Source: Ga0077536 sp943370145 (GTDB lineage: Bacteria; Pseudomonadota; Gammaproteobacteria; Ga0077536). Taken from it: 64,000 nt of DNA. Positions within the stretch are counted from its first letter, which is position 1, and the number at the start of each line of letters is the position of its first letter. Under the pieces are notes generated by a model. The model was not told the origin of the DNA. It did no database searches and saw only the letters and a list, made by a program, of their open reading frames with translations. Shown piece after piece: positions 34,045 through 42,930 of the stretch. The stretch is from positions 1 through 64,000 of the forward strand of contig CALRPY020000005.1 of the NCBI GenBank assembly GCA_943370145.1. The letters are read 5' to 3'. The position numbers were made by a program, and so were the translations under genes.

Positions 34045-34717
34045 GGCCGTGGCCTTCCGGGCGAGCGCATGGCGCATGGTGGAGGCGCAGCACGTCGCAT
34101 CCACGATGAAGCTCGTCGACACGGCGGACGAGCAGAACGTGCTCGAGGCGCTGCTCGAATCGAGCAAGCCATCGCTGGCGGCGGACACGCGCCATCTGAA
34201 CTACCTGCTGGCCACTCCGTTCCGCTACGACCCGCCCCCCGGCGGCTCGCGCTTTCGCGGCCCGACGGACCCCGGCGTGTTCTACGGCGCGGAATCCGTG
34301 CGCACCGCCAGCGCGGAACTGGGCTACTGGCGCTGGCGCTTCCTGCGCGACGCCGTCGATCTCGACCGGCTGCCGCCCGTGGCACACACCGCGTTCCGCA
34401 CGGACATCGCGACGGATGTGGTGGACCTGCGCCGGCCACCGTTCATCGTGGACGAGGCCGCGTGGCGGCACCCGACAGATTATGCGACGACCCAGGCCTT
34501 CGCCCGAACCGCGCGCGAGGCGGGCGTCGGTGGCATCGTCTACCGCGCCGTGCGCGACCCACAGCCCGGGTGGTGCATCGCCCTGCTGGGCCCCGCGGGC
34601 TTCGCCCAGACATTTCCCCATCCGGAGATGCAGACCTGGTTCCTGACGGTGTCGCGACAGGAGGTGATCTGGCGTCGGGACTACGAATCGATGCGTTTCA
34701 TCGCGGCGGACTGGTAG
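34004..34717 (+). CDS. RES-domain toxin
   Basis: This 237-residue protein has the RES domain. Family landmarks are the Arg in GSRFRGPTDPGVFYGAES and the Tyr and Glu in VFYGAESVRTASAELGYWRWRFL, residues that line the NAD-binding cleft in RES toxins; characterised members deplete cellular NAD+. The likely start is GTG 34004, preceded by GAAGGA seven bases upstream and overlapping the antitoxin's 3' end. A start at ATG 34077 is possible but would remove part of the N-terminal helix. The length is somewhat above the common 150-230 residues, matching the subgroup with an N-terminal extension. Confidence 0.9.
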   Translation: MSFTTWTPAVVSSEAVAFRASAWRMVEAQHVASTMKLVDTADEQNVLEALLESSKPSLAADTRHLNYLLATPFRYDPPPGGSRFRGPTDPGVFYGAESVRTASAELGYWRWRFLRDAVDLDRLPPVAHTAFRTDIATDVVDLRRPPFIVDEAAWRHPTDYATTQAFARTAREAGVGGIVYRAVRDPQPGWCIALLGPAGFAQTFPHPEMQTWFLTVSRQEVIWRRDYESMRFIAADW

Positions 34718-34726
34718 CCGCGCCCG

Positions 34727-35548
34727 TCACGCCGACGCGGAACACGGCTGCGATGCCGCCCAATGCGCCACCGCACGACGGTTCAGGCGCTGCACCGTCG
34801 CCGCGAACCCGTCGAAGCAATCGAGTCTCGCGCCTGACGCCTCGTCCATGTACAGCCCTCGATTCACTTCGACCATCAGCGCGCAGGCGCGCGGCTCCGC
34901 GCGATGCAACGGGGCGGCCATCAGCGCGCCGGCGAAAGGTGAATCCCGCCGCACGGTGAAGCCGGCGTCGGTGTAAGCGTCGATGAAAGCCTGCGCCAGC
35001 GCCGGCGGTGTGTGGAAGGCATCCGTACCGATGCAGATATCCGGACGGTCCGCGCACTGCTCAGGTTCATAGGGCAGCGGGCGCGACGGAAAGCTGTGGC
35101 AGTCCAGCAGCAGGACGCGCCCATGCGCCGCAAGGCTGGCCGCCGCGGCGTGGTTCAAGGCGGCATGGTGTGGTCGATAGTAATCCGCGATCAGTCGCGC
35201 CTGCTCTTCACGCGTCAGCACCCGCCGCAGCGCCTGCAGGCTGGAGCCGCGGCGATAGATGACCCCCATGCCGATCTCCGCCATCGGCTCCGCTGCGTCG
35301 TCCTCGAAACGCTCGACGTCCACCACCAGCCGGCTGACCGGCGCGACGACCGAATTCGTTTCTCCACGCGGCTCGCAGAACAGCGCCCGCGTATGACTGT
35401 CCGTCATGCGCAGCACTTCGCGCGCAAGCTGCTCGTCGCTGAGGACGAACTGGTCACGCACCTGGTACGGAATGCGCGTCGCGTCGTGCGGCACGTGCAG
35501 GATGACCCACGGTGGCAAGTATTCCGCCATCAGCTGCCCGCGCTTCAT
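34727..35548 (-). CDS. N-formylglutamate amidohydrolase family protein
   Basis: This 273-residue protein belongs to the N-formylglutamate deformylase family (HutG-like, PF05013): ILHVPHDAT near the start, RLVVDVERFEDD, GVIYRRG and VLLLDCHSFPSRPLPYE with the metal-binding DCHS motif, and ALMVEVNRGLYMDE. The enzyme class hydrolyses N-formylglutamate to glutamate and formate in histidine breakdown; no other hut gene is nearby, so another N-acyl amino acid may be the substrate. AAAGGAGG seven bases before the ATG supports the start. It converges with the RES toxin gene, 10 bp away. Confidence 0.9.
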   Translation of the reverse strand: MKRGQLMAEYLPPWVILHVPHDATRIPYQVRDQFVLSDEQLAREVLRMTDSHTRALFCEPRGETNSVVAPVSRLVVDVERFEDDAAEPMAEIGMGVIYRRGSSLQALRRVLTREEQARLIADYYRPHHAALNHAAAASLAAHGRVLLLDCHSFPSRPLPYEPEQCADRPDICIGTDAFHTPPALAQAFIDAYTDAGFTVRRDSPFAGALMAAPLHRAEPRACALMVEVNRGLYMDEASGARLDCFDGFAATVQRLNRRAVAHWAASQPCSASA

Positions 35549-35778
35549 GGTCCCGCCTCCTTTCCAGCGTTGCGTGCGGGGCAGGCCAGGCGCCCTGCGC
35601 GATCCGCTGCATCGAATCCCGTGTCGACGCGACGCCCGCCGGGCACCGCCTATACCGGCGCACAGTTTAACCGGGTGCGACGCTCACCTCCTCGCCTCGA
35701 CGCCAGGCCTTTCATTTGCCGCGGCGCATTCGCTTACACTCGGGCCGGCACGGACGAATACCCGGGAGAGCAATCAGC

Positions 35779-37014
35779 ATGACGGATGCCAACGCCATTC
35801 CGCTCGCGCAAATCGATGTGAGCAACCCGCGCCTGTACCAGCAGGACGCCTTCGGCCCCTTCTTCGCGCGCCTGCGCCGCGAGTCGCCCGTGCATTTCTG
35901 CGCCGAGGGGGCCTACGGCCCGTTCTGGTCCATCACGCGCTACGACGACATCGTCCGCGTGAATTCCGACGACGAGACCTTCTCCTGCGACTACCGCTTC
36001 GGCGGCCACATCCTCGGCTACAATCAACTGTTCCGGCAACACGGTGTCGACGCCCGCATGTTCCAATCCACCGATGCCCCCACGCACACCGCGCAGCGCA
36101 AGGCCATCGCGCCGATCGTCGCCCGCGCCAGCGTGCGTGAAATGGAGGACCGGATTCGCGGGCTCGCGGGTGACCTGCTCGACACGCTGCCGGTCGGCGA
36201 AACCTTCGACTGGGTCGACCGCCTCTCCATCGAGCTGACCTCGCAGGTGCTCGCGATGCTGTTCGACTTCCCGCGCGAGCAGCGGCGCATGCTCTCGCGC
36301 TGGTCGGACGTGGCGGTGACCGAGCCCGGCTTCGGCGTAATCGACAGCTGGGACGCGCGGCGACTGGAACTCGAGGCCTGCTTCGCGACCTTTGCCGGCC
36401 TGTGGGAGGAGCGTCTCCGCGGCGAGCCCCGCGGCGATCTGCTGTCGCTGATGGTGCAGAGCGAGGCGACGAAAGACCTGAGCCCCGGCGAGTTCCTCGG
36501 CAACCTCATCAATCTCATCGTCGGCGGCAACGACACCACGCGCAATTCCCTGACCGGGGGCGTGCTTGCCCTCCATCGTTTCCCCGATCAGTACGAGAAG
36601 CTGCGCGCCAATCCCGCACTGATTGCGAGCATGGTCCCGGAAATCATCCGCTGGCAGACGCCAATCTCGCACATGGCGCGCACGGCGAAGGTCGACGTCG
36701 AGGTGGCCGGGCAACGCATCCGTGCCGGCGATCGCGTCGCGCTGTGGTATGTCTCGGGCAACCGCGACGACACCGCCATCGACCGCCCCGAGGAATTCAT
36801 CATCGACCGCCCGCAACCCCGCCGGCATCTCTCCTTCGGCTTCGGCGCGCACCACTGCGTGGGCTATCGCCTCGCGGAACTCCAATTGCAGGTGGCCTGG
36901 GAGGAAATCCACAAGCGTTTCCGCCAGGTCGAGGTCGTGGGTGAGCCTGCACGCGTCTGCTCCAACGTGATCCACGGCTACACGAGCCTGCCGGTGCGCC
37001 TGCATCGCTGGTGA
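35779..37014 (+). CDS. Cytochrome P450
   Basis: This is a soluble bacterial P450 of 411 residues. Landmarks are the I-helix oxygen-activation motif GGNDTTR near residue 248, the K-helix ExxR as EIIR near 288, and the heme-binding loop FGFGAHHCVG, with the ligand Cys near 359. It needs separate ferredoxin and reductase partners, none of which are in the window. The sequence type is near bacterial sterol- and terpenoid-oxidising P450s (CYP107/124/125-like), a low-confidence substrate hint. The start at 35779 follows GGGAGAG. A CoA-ligase gene follows 68 bp downstream and probably activates the oxidised product. Confidence 0.95.
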   Translation: MTDANAIPLAQIDVSNPRLYQQDAFGPFFARLRRESPVHFCAEGAYGPFWSITRYDDIVRVNSDDETFSCDYRFGGHILGYNQLFRQHGVDARMFQSTDAPTHTAQRKAIAPIVARASVREMEDRIRGLAGDLLDTLPVGETFDWVDRLSIELTSQVLAMLFDFPREQRRMLSRWSDVAVTEPGFGVIDSWDARRLELEACFATFAGLWEERLRGEPRGDLLSLMVQSEATKDLSPGEFLGNLINLIVGGNDTTRNSLTGGVLALHRFPDQYEKLRANPALIASMVPEIIRWQTPISHMARTAKVDVEVAGQRIRAGDRVALWYVSGNRDDTAIDRPEEFIIDRPQPRRHLSFGFGAHHCVGYRLAELQLQVAWEEIHKRFRQVEVVGEPARVCSNVIHGYTSLPVRLHRW

Positions 37015-37082
37015 CGCACAGGGCGCCGGCCACTGCGGCGTGGCCGGCCCGACATGACGCCAATGACAGAAAGGACATGTGC

Positions 37083-38723
37083 ATGACAACGATGCTCGAT
37101 CGCGGCCAGACCTACGAAGAGGTGTACGCGTCATTCAGATGGAACATCCCCGAACGCTACAACATCGCCCACGATGTCTGCGACCGCTGGGCCGCGGACG
37201 ACTCGCGCGTCGCACTGATCCACGAGGACGCCGACCGCAAGGTCACCCGCTACACCTTCCGCGACATCCAGCGCCACGCCAATCGTCTCGCGAACAGGCT
37301 GTGTGAATGGGGTCTCGCGCGGGGCGATCGCGTGATGCTGTACCTGGCGCAAGACCCGGAGTGCGCAATCGGCCACGTCGCGTGCTGGAAGGCCGGCATG
37401 GTCTCGGGCCCCTGCTCCGTGCTCTTCGGCGGCGATGCCATCACCTACCGCATCAACAACAGCCAGGTGCGCGTGGTGATCACCGACAGCGCGAACGTGC
37501 AGAAAGTGCTGGACGCCAGGGCCGAATGCCCGTCGCTCGAACGGATCCTCGTCATTGACGGCGCACCCGCCGGCACCGTCGGTTTCTGGCAGGCGCTCGA
37601 GGGCGCGTCGGAGGCGTTCACGAACGTCGATACCGCCGCCGAGGACGTGGCCTGGATCAGTTACACGTCGGGCACCACCGGCATGCCGAAGGGATCGGTC
37701 CAGCCGCATCGCATGCTGCTCGGCCACATGCCGTCGCTCGAGTTCATCTTCGACTTCTTCCCGCAGCCGGGCGACGTGCTCTGGACGCCTGCCGACTGGG
37801 CCTGGATGGCGGGCCTGCTCGACGTGCTGATGCCGGGCTGGTTCCACGGCCTGCCGGTCGTCGCCACGGCGATGAAGGGCTTCGACCCCGAATACGCGTA
37901 CGCGATCATGGCCCGCCACGAGGTGACGCTCTCGCTGCTGACGCCGACGGCGCTGAAACTGATGCGCGCCGTGCCCGACGCGCGCGAGCGCTTCAAGCTG
38001 AAGCTGCGCGCGGTGCTGTCGGGGGGAGAGGCCGTCGGCAAGGAGCTCTTCGAGTGGGCGGAACGCGAACTCGACATCCGCGTCAACGAGGGCTTCGGCC
38101 AGACCGAATGCAACCTCATCCTCGGCAACAACGGCAGGGTGATGCCGATCAAGCCCGGCTCGCTCGGCAAGGCGACCCCCGGCTCGGTCGTCGCCATCAT
38201 CAATGACCAGGGCGAAATCGTGCCGCCGGGCACCATCGGCCACATCGCGTGCCGGCGCCCGCATCCGGTGATGTTCCGCGAGTACCTGAACCGCCCCGAC
38301 GCCACCCGCGAGAAGTTCATCGGCGACTGGCTCATCACCGGCGACCTCGGCCGCATGGACGATGACGGCTACTTCTGGTTCCAGGGCCGTGCCGACGACG
38401 TCATCACCTCGAGCGGTTACCGGATCGGGCCGAGCGAGATCGAGGACGCCCTGATCAAGCACCCGGCCGTGAGGATGGCGGCCGTGATCGGCGTGCCGGA
38501 CCCGGTGCGCACCGAAATCATCAAGGCCTTCGTGCTCCTGAACGCGGGCCATGCCGGCAGCGAGGGCCTGGCCGACGAACTGCGTGAGGCCGTGCGCACG
38601 CGGATGGCGAAGCACGAGGTGCCCCGGCTCATCGAATTCGTCGACGCGCTGCCGATGACGACGACGGGCAAGATCATGCGCCGCGAACTGCGCGAGATGG
38701 AGAAGGTGAAGCAATCGGCTTAG
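37083..38723 (+). CDS. Acyl-CoA synthetase (AMP-forming)
   Basis: This 546-residue adenylate-forming enzyme has the P-loop YTSGTTGMPKGS near residue 193, NEGFGQTECNLI near 335, WLITGDLGRMDDDGYFWFQGRADDVI near 420-445 and the catalytic lysine region PMTTTGKIMRRELRE at the C-terminus. The pattern is that of the acetyl/medium-chain acyl-CoA synthetase group. It activates a carboxylic acid with ATP to acyl-CoA. The start at 37083 is chosen because AAAGGA is seven bases upstream; ATG 37077 is too close to it. It is likely co-transcribed with the P450 gene, suggesting oxidation of a side chain followed by CoA activation. Confidence 0.93.
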   Translation: MTTMLDRGQTYEEVYASFRWNIPERYNIAHDVCDRWAADDSRVALIHEDADRKVTRYTFRDIQRHANRLANRLCEWGLARGDRVMLYLAQDPECAIGHVACWKAGMVSGPCSVLFGGDAITYRINNSQVRVVITDSANVQKVLDARAECPSLERILVIDGAPAGTVGFWQALEGASEAFTNVDTAAEDVAWISYTSGTTGMPKGSVQPHRMLLGHMPSLEFIFDFFPQPGDVLWTPADWAWMAGLLDVLMPGWFHGLPVVATAMKGFDPEYAYAIMARHEVTLSLLTPTALKLMRAVPDARERFKLKLRAVLSGGEAVGKELFEWAERELDIRVNEGFGQTECNLILGNNGRVMPIKPGSLGKATPGSVVAIINDQGEIVPPGTIGHIACRRPHPVMFREYLNRPDATREKFIGDWLITGDLGRMDDDGYFWFQGRADDVITSSGYRIGPSEIEDALIKHPAVRMAAVIGVPDPVRTEIIKAFVLLNAGHAGSEGLADELREAVRTRMAKHEVPRLIEFVDALPMTTTGKIMRRELREMEKVKQSA

Positions 38724-38733
38724 CGCGTGACCG

Positions 38734-38758
38734 CGCCGGCGCGGGATGCGCCGGCGCT
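38734..38758. terminator. Hairpin after the acyl-CoA synthetase gene
   Basis: GCGCCGGCGC repeated on either side of GGGAT forms a 10-bp stem 11 bp after the stop. There is no T-run. It lies between convergent genes and could end transcription from the left. Confidence 0.5.
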
Positions 38759-38795
38759 CCATCCGGGCTCAGCGGATGGCGCGGGGAAGCTCATG

Positions 38796-38820
38796 CGCCC
38801 CGCCCGCGCGAAGCGGGGCG
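38796..38820. terminator. Hairpin after the DUF35 gene
   Basis: CGCCCCGC/GCGGGGCG forms an 8-bp stem with a 9-base loop, one base beyond the stop of the minus-strand DUF35 gene. There is no T-run. Confidence 0.45.
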
Positions 38821-38821
38821 T

Positions 38822-39238
38822 TCAGGCGAGCCGGAACACCGGCAGGCGCTGGCCGTGCGGATGCGCGACGAAGTCGAGCGTGACGGCCGCGCCTATCGCG
38901 ACGGCCTCGGCGGTGACGCCGACGAGATTGCTGATCATCGTCAGCCCCGCCTGCTCCTCCAGTTCGACCTCCACGACGAGATAGGGCACCCGCGCGCGCG
39001 CGGCCGGGTGCACGGGGTGGACGATCTCGGTCCACGTATGCACACGCCCGCGACCGGAGAGCAGCGCCCACTCGTGGACCGTGGACTGGCAATCCGGGCA
39101 CAGCGGCGCCGGGTGCCAGCGCAGGCGGCCGCAGTCCGCGCAGCGCTGCATGCGGAGTTCGCCGCCGTTGGCGGCTTCCCAGTAGGCTTCGGCGCCGTAC
39201 TCGGGCACGGGATACGGAAAGCTGGCTTCGATGCTCAT
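38822..39238 (-). CDS. Zinc-ribbon/OB-fold DUF35 protein, partner of the thiolase-like protein
   Basis: This 138-residue protein has a rubredoxin-like zinc ribbon with CADCGRLRWHPAPLCPDC (residues about 32-49), followed by an OB-fold (VHTWTEIVHPVH, VPYLVVEVELEEQAGLTMISNLVG). DUF35 proteins pair with thiolase-fold enzymes; in steroid degradation the DUF35 domain of ChsH2 docks with the aldolase Ltp2. The start overlaps the stop of the thiolase-like gene (TGATG), so the two are translationally coupled and probably form a complex. Confidence 0.9.
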   Translation of the reverse strand: MSIEASFPYPVPEYGAEAYWEAANGGELRMQRCADCGRLRWHPAPLCPDCQSTVHEWALLSGRGRVHTWTEIVHPVHPAARARVPYLVVEVELEEQAGLTMISNLVGVTAEAVAIGAAVTLDFVAHPHGQRLPVFRLA

Positions 39239-40404
39239 CAGTCGCGCCTCAGGATCATCGCGGACGTGGGGACGGCGTTGCCGGCGGACACGAAGGCGTA
39301 GCGCGCGTCCGGTACCTGGCAACGCGCGGTGCCGCGCAACTGGCGCACCGCTTCGATGTTGTTCTGCATGCCGTGGATGTAACCCTCCGACAGATTGCCG
39401 CCGCTGGTGTTCAGCGGCAGATCCCCGCCGGGCCAGCGCAGCCGGCCGCCCTTGATGAAGTCCTTCGCCTCGCCGCGCGCGCAGAAGCCGAAGTCCTCCA
39501 GCGCCATCAGCACCAGCGGCGTGAAGTGGTCGTAGATGAAGAGGACGTCGATGTCCGCGTGCGTGATGCCCGCGTCGGCGAACACGTGCTTCGCGATGAC
39601 GGTGGACTCCGTCTCGCGCGCCTCGCAGTCCTTCACCATGAAGCGGTGATTCCACGCGCCGCCGCCAAGACCGCCGGCGCTGATGTACACCGGTGGCTGC
39701 CGCAGGTGTCGCGCGCGGTCCGCGCGCGTGACGACGACCGCCGCCCCGCCGTCCGTCTCGAGGCAGCAATCGAGCAGGCGCAGCGGCGAGGCGATCATGC
39801 GCGAAGACTGGTGGTCGTCGAGCGTCATCGGGCGCCCGTACATCAGCGCATCGGGGTTGAAGCCCGCGTGGTGCCGGCAGGTGAGCGCGATCTCGGCGAA
39901 GTCCTCCGAGCGCGTGCCGTAGAGATGCATGTGGCGCCGCGCGGCGAGCGCCACCATCTGCGCGGGCGCGAACAGGCCGTAGGGCGCGAGGTAGCTCGCG
40001 GTGCCGCTTGCGGCTTCGCCAACGAGCGCCTGTCCGAGCCGCGGCGTGCCGCGACCGGAACGCTCGTTCATCGCGCGGAAGGCCACCACCGCGCTCGCCT
40101 GGCCGGTGGCCACCGCCATCGCCGCGAGCATGATCGTGCCGACCGGGCCGCCGGCACCGCCGTAGTTCACCTCGCCGAAATAGCGCAGCGCCGGGATGCC
40201 GAGGTTGCGCGCGAGGTCGATGGGGTCGTTGTTGTCCATCGTGTACCGGGTGAAGCCGTCGATGTCCGTCGGCTTCAGACCGGCATCCTCGATGGCGGCG
40301 CGGATCGCCTCGCAGGCGAGCGCCAGTTCGCTGCGGCCGGAGTCGCGCGAGTACTCCGTATGGCCGATGCCGACGATGGCCGTGCGATCGCGTATGGATT
40401 CCAT
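39238..40404 (-). CDS. Thiolase-fold protein (SCP-x/Ltp2-like)
   Basis: This 388-residue protein has the thiolase fold: TAIVGIGHTEYSRDSG at the start, EAIRAAIEDAGLKPTDIDGFTRYT, and a C-terminal NTSGGNLSEGYIHGMQNNIEAVRQLRG. At the place of the nucleophilic Cys (usually NxCxxG) the sequence reads VNYGGAGGPVG, so the catalytic Cys seems absent, as in Ltp2-type retro-aldolases that cleave steroid side chains with a DUF35 partner. The DUF35 gene directly downstream fits that role. The annotation 'acetyl-CoA acetyltransferase' would therefore be misleading. The start at 40404 (MESIRDRTAIVG) is chosen by alignment to the usual N-terminus; the ribosome-binding site is weak. Confidence 0.85.
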   Translation of the reverse strand: MESIRDRTAIVGIGHTEYSRDSGRSELALACEAIRAAIEDAGLKPTDIDGFTRYTMDNNDPIDLARNLGIPALRYFGEVNYGGAGGPVGTIMLAAMAVATGQASAVVAFRAMNERSGRGTPRLGQALVGEAASGTASYLAPYGLFAPAQMVALAARRHMHLYGTRSEDFAEIALTCRHHAGFNPDALMYGRPMTLDDHQSSRMIASPLRLLDCCLETDGGAAVVVTRADRARHLRQPPVYISAGGLGGGAWNHRFMVKDCEARETESTVIAKHVFADAGITHADIDVLFIYDHFTPLVLMALEDFGFCARGEAKDFIKGGRLRWPGGDLPLNTSGGNLSEGYIHGMQNNIEAVRQLRGTARCQVPDARYAFVSAGNAVPTSAMILRRD

Positions 40405-40494
40405 GGGCGGACCCCGGGTGGCTGGACGACGGGCCCAGTGTTCCGGTTTTACGGACCAAGCGCCAGCCGTCACGCCCGACGCGGCGGCGGCGGC

Positions 40495-41433
40495 TCAGCC
40501 AGCGCCAACCGGCGCGGCGAAGAACGCGCTGCTCGCCGCTTGCAGCGTGAGCCGATGCAGGCTGACCAGCAGGTCCTCGGTCAGCCGCCAGCCGGTGTAG
40601 CCGCCGCCGAGGCCGAAGGCGACCGGGACGCCGCGCTCGCGGCACCAGTCGAACACGATGCGCTCGCGCGTGGCCAGCATCTGCTCGTCGATGCCGGCCA
40701 GGCCGCCGGTGCTGCATTCCTCGAACGGGTCCATCCCCGCGTAGTAGATGCACAGGTCCGGTGGTGTGGCGCGTTCCGCACGCTCGGCGAGCCGCGCGCG
40801 CAGCGTGGGCAGGTAGGCACGCGACGAGCGGATCACATCCAGGGTGTTGCGCGGCGCGGGCGCGTAATCGTCGAATGCACTGACCGCGATATCCAGTTGC
40901 GAGATGCGCGCATCGTCCTCGATCAGCGAGTGCGTGCCGCCGGCGCAGTGGGCATCGGTGTCGACGATCAGCACCCGCTTACCCGCCCCGGCCAGTTCAC
41001 GCGCGGCGAGCGCGATGCCATTGAAGGTGCAGAAGCCTTCGCCGGTGTCGCGCCGTGCGTGATGCTGCCCGCTCGACAGGCTGCCGGCGCAGCCGCGCTC
41101 GAGCGCGGCGTGCGCCGCCGCGACCATCCCGCCGGTATGCGCGCAGGCCGAGGTCCACAGTCCGTCATCCCAGGCGAAGCCCTGCGATTGCGCCAGGTCG
41201 AGCGGCCGGCCGAGTCGCACGGCATCGACATAGGCGCGGTCGTGCGCGCGCGCGAGGCGCGCGGCGTCCAGCGGCGGCGGTGTACGCCATGCGAAGCCGG
41301 CGATTGGGTCGTCGAGCAGGGAGTCGTGCAGCCAGCGCGCCTTGCGCGTGGTGTCGAAGCCGTGGCCGGCGGCGACGTAGAGCGGACTGTAGAAGAGCGG
41401 AATCGGCAAGCGCGAGTGGGCGTCGAAAGTCAT
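40495..41433 (-). CDS. Histone-deacetylase-like amidohydrolase
   Basis: This 312-residue protein is of the HDAC/acetylpolyamine amidohydrolase/AcuC superfamily. Zinc-site and active-site motifs are SSGQHHARRDTGEGFCTFNGIALAA (His-His pair and FN), VLIVDTDAHCAGGTHS (Asp and His ligands) near residue 155, YYAGMDPFEE (Asp) and the GLGGGYTG loop. These enzymes remove acetyl groups from lysine or polyamines. It sits upstream of the thiolase-like gene on the same strand with a 90-bp gap. The substrate is unknown. Confidence 0.88.
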   Translation of the reverse strand: MTFDAHSRLPIPLFYSPLYVAAGHGFDTTRKARWLHDSLLDDPIAGFAWRTPPPLDAARLARAHDRAYVDAVRLGRPLDLAQSQGFAWDDGLWTSACAHTGGMVAAAHAALERGCAGSLSSGQHHARRDTGEGFCTFNGIALAARELAGAGKRVLIVDTDAHCAGGTHSLIEDDARISQLDIAVSAFDDYAPAPRNTLDVIRSSRAYLPTLRARLAERAERATPPDLCIYYAGMDPFEECSTGGLAGIDEQMLATRERIVFDWCRERGVPVAFGLGGGYTGWRLTEDLLVSLHRLTLQAASSAFFAAPVGAG

Positions 41434-41532
41434 GACAGAATCCTCCCGGGACCAGGTCGTTGAACAGGCGATGCAGGCGTGGGCACCGCCGCCCCCTGCA
41501 GGACGGCGGTGCGACGGGGGCGCGACTTCGCT

Positions 41533-42225
41533 TCAGCAGATCGCCGACGCGTCATTCTCGGCAGCGCGCCCTACTTCGTCCTCCTCGTTTTCATCCTCCT
41601 CGTCTTCGTCAATCCCGGGTGGCCACACCTCGTCTGCCCAGCGCGCCGCCTCGTCCCGCCCGATGAGGCCCGTATCGAACAGGTAGGCCCAGCGTTCCTG
41701 ATCCCAGCCATCCACCTGCATCTTCCACCAGGCCTGCACGATGGCTTTGGCAGCCTCCGTCGGCGAGACGTCCATCGGGCAGTGGCCGATCGCGTTGTCG
41801 GTGCAGCCGCAGTCGTCGGCCGAATCGCGCGAGGCGGTCACGACGCAACGGTCGAAGCCCGGCACGCGGAAGACGTGATAGGCCTCGGGCCAGCTCATGC
41901 CGGGCCCGCTGTCCGCCCAGTTGATGGTGCAGATGAAATCCGCCACGAAGCTGAGACGGCCCGCCGGCTCGGCGCGGCCAAAAGCGTGACGGCCCAGCAC
42001 GACCTCATCGTCCTCATCGACCATGCCCCACTGCGGCAAGCTGTCCTGGGTCGATTCGAGCAGGACCTGCGCGACCGCGACATCGAGGCGCGGCACGTAG
42101 GGTTCCGCGGGCACACCCATCGCGTCGAAGACCGCTTCCAGCGACGGTTCCGCCTCGCCACGGAAATAGGCCTCGAGCACGCGACGATCGGCATCGGCCA
42201 GCAGAGGAATGACAACTGCGTTCAT
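41533..42225 (-). CDS. Unknown protein with duplicated leader (copy 1)
   Basis: This 230-residue protein belongs to no family I recognise. It has no signal peptide or membrane helix. It contains a Cys-rich stretch (ADDCGCTDNAIGHCPMDVS) around residues 150-168 that could bind metal, a WWKMQVDGWDQERWAYLF aromatic stretch, and a very acidic C-terminus (IDEDEEDENEEDEVG). AGGAGATTCAAC precedes the ATG. The 85 nt before it are clearly related to the 85 nt before the next gene upstream (42340-42930), although the two proteins are not obviously homologous. Confidence 0.7.
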   Translation of the reverse strand: MNAVVIPLLADADRRVLEAYFRGEAEPSLEAVFDAMGVPAEPYVPRLDVAVAQVLLESTQDSLPQWGMVDEDDEVVLGRHAFGRAEPAGRLSFVADFICTINWADSGPGMSWPEAYHVFRVPGFDRCVVTASRDSADDCGCTDNAIGHCPMDVSPTEAAKAIVQAWWKMQVDGWDQERWAYLFDTGLIGRDEAARWADEVWPPGIDEDEEDENEEDEVGRAAENDASAIC

Positions 42226-42311
42226 GTTGAATCTCCTGTTTAGCCGCGTTCGGCGGAATGCCGGGGCCGGCAAGTCGGATTAAATCCCCCGGTCGATGAG
42301 GCTCGACCACA
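42226..42311 (-). promoter_or_regulatory. Conserved leader element, copy 1
   Basis: On the minus strand this leader starts TGGTCGAGCCTCATCGACC, a 5-bp hairpin (GGTCG/CGACC). Then come GGGGGATTT, TTGCCGGCCCC, CGAACGCGGCTAAA and the AGGAG ribosome-binding site. The same order of blocks occurs before the gene at 42340-42930. By eye roughly three quarters of positions match with only one-base gaps. It may be a structured mRNA leader. Confidence 0.55.
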
Positions 42312-42339
42312 CCTGCGCGACGGCTGCCCCGCGTGATGA

Positions 42340-42930
42340 CTATTCCCAGACCTCGAGCGTCGTCGACTCGCCAAGTTCGAGCAGGCGGGCTTGCAGCAGC
42401 GAGAGCGTGAGCGCGTCGGCCGCCTCGACAGCGCGCGTGTCGTTGCCGGGGTGGTAGCCCTCGACGAAACGGAGATCCCCGTGCGCGCCGGACACCCCGC
42501 CGAATTCGGGTCCGAGATCGAGGCGATCGAGGTAGTTGAAGGCGAGCGTGTGGGACGCATAGGTCGCGTCCCACACGTCGGCCACCAGCCAGTGATCCGC
42601 GGGTTCCGAGAGCATCGCGCGCAGTTCCCTGCGGCTGCAGCCGTCGTTGTGATCGGCCAGGAAGTCGACCGCATCGCTGCCGTAATAGCCGAGTTCCTCC
42701 GCGAGCTCACGCCAGGTCCACTCGGGCATGACTTCGTCCGGGTCGCCGACGTGCAGGAGGTAGCCGCGCGACGAGGGCACTGCGACCAGGGTGCGTTCGG
42801 CCGTGGACGCCGGTAGCAGCAGCGGCGATTGCCCGGACTGCACGAAGGCCTCGGCTTCGCGAATGAACGACGGGGTGATCAGCGCGCCCACCACGGAAGC
42901 GGCGCGCACGAGAAACTGACGACGGTCCAT
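42340..42930 (-). CDS. Unknown exported protein with Tat-like signal and duplicated leader (copy 2)
   Basis: This 196-residue protein begins MDRRQFLVRAASVVGALITPSF, a twin-arginine-like motif (RRQFL) and hydrophobic stretch, so export by the Tat pathway is plausible. The mature part is hydrophilic and acidic, with EWTWRELAEELGYYGSDAVDFLADHNDGCSRRELRAMLSEPADHWLVADVW. I recognise no family. The gene lies 28 bp upstream of the leader of the next unknown gene, in the same direction, so the pair may form an operon with a separate leader for each gene. Confidence 0.7.
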   Translation of the reverse strand: MDRRQFLVRAASVVGALITPSFIREAEAFVQSGQSPLLLPASTAERTLVAVPSSRGYLLHVGDPDEVMPEWTWRELAEELGYYGSDAVDFLADHNDGCSRRELRAMLSEPADHWLVADVWDATYASHTLAFNYLDRLDLGPEFGGVSGAHGDLRFVEGYHPGNDTRAVEAADALTLSLLQARLLELGESTTLEVWE

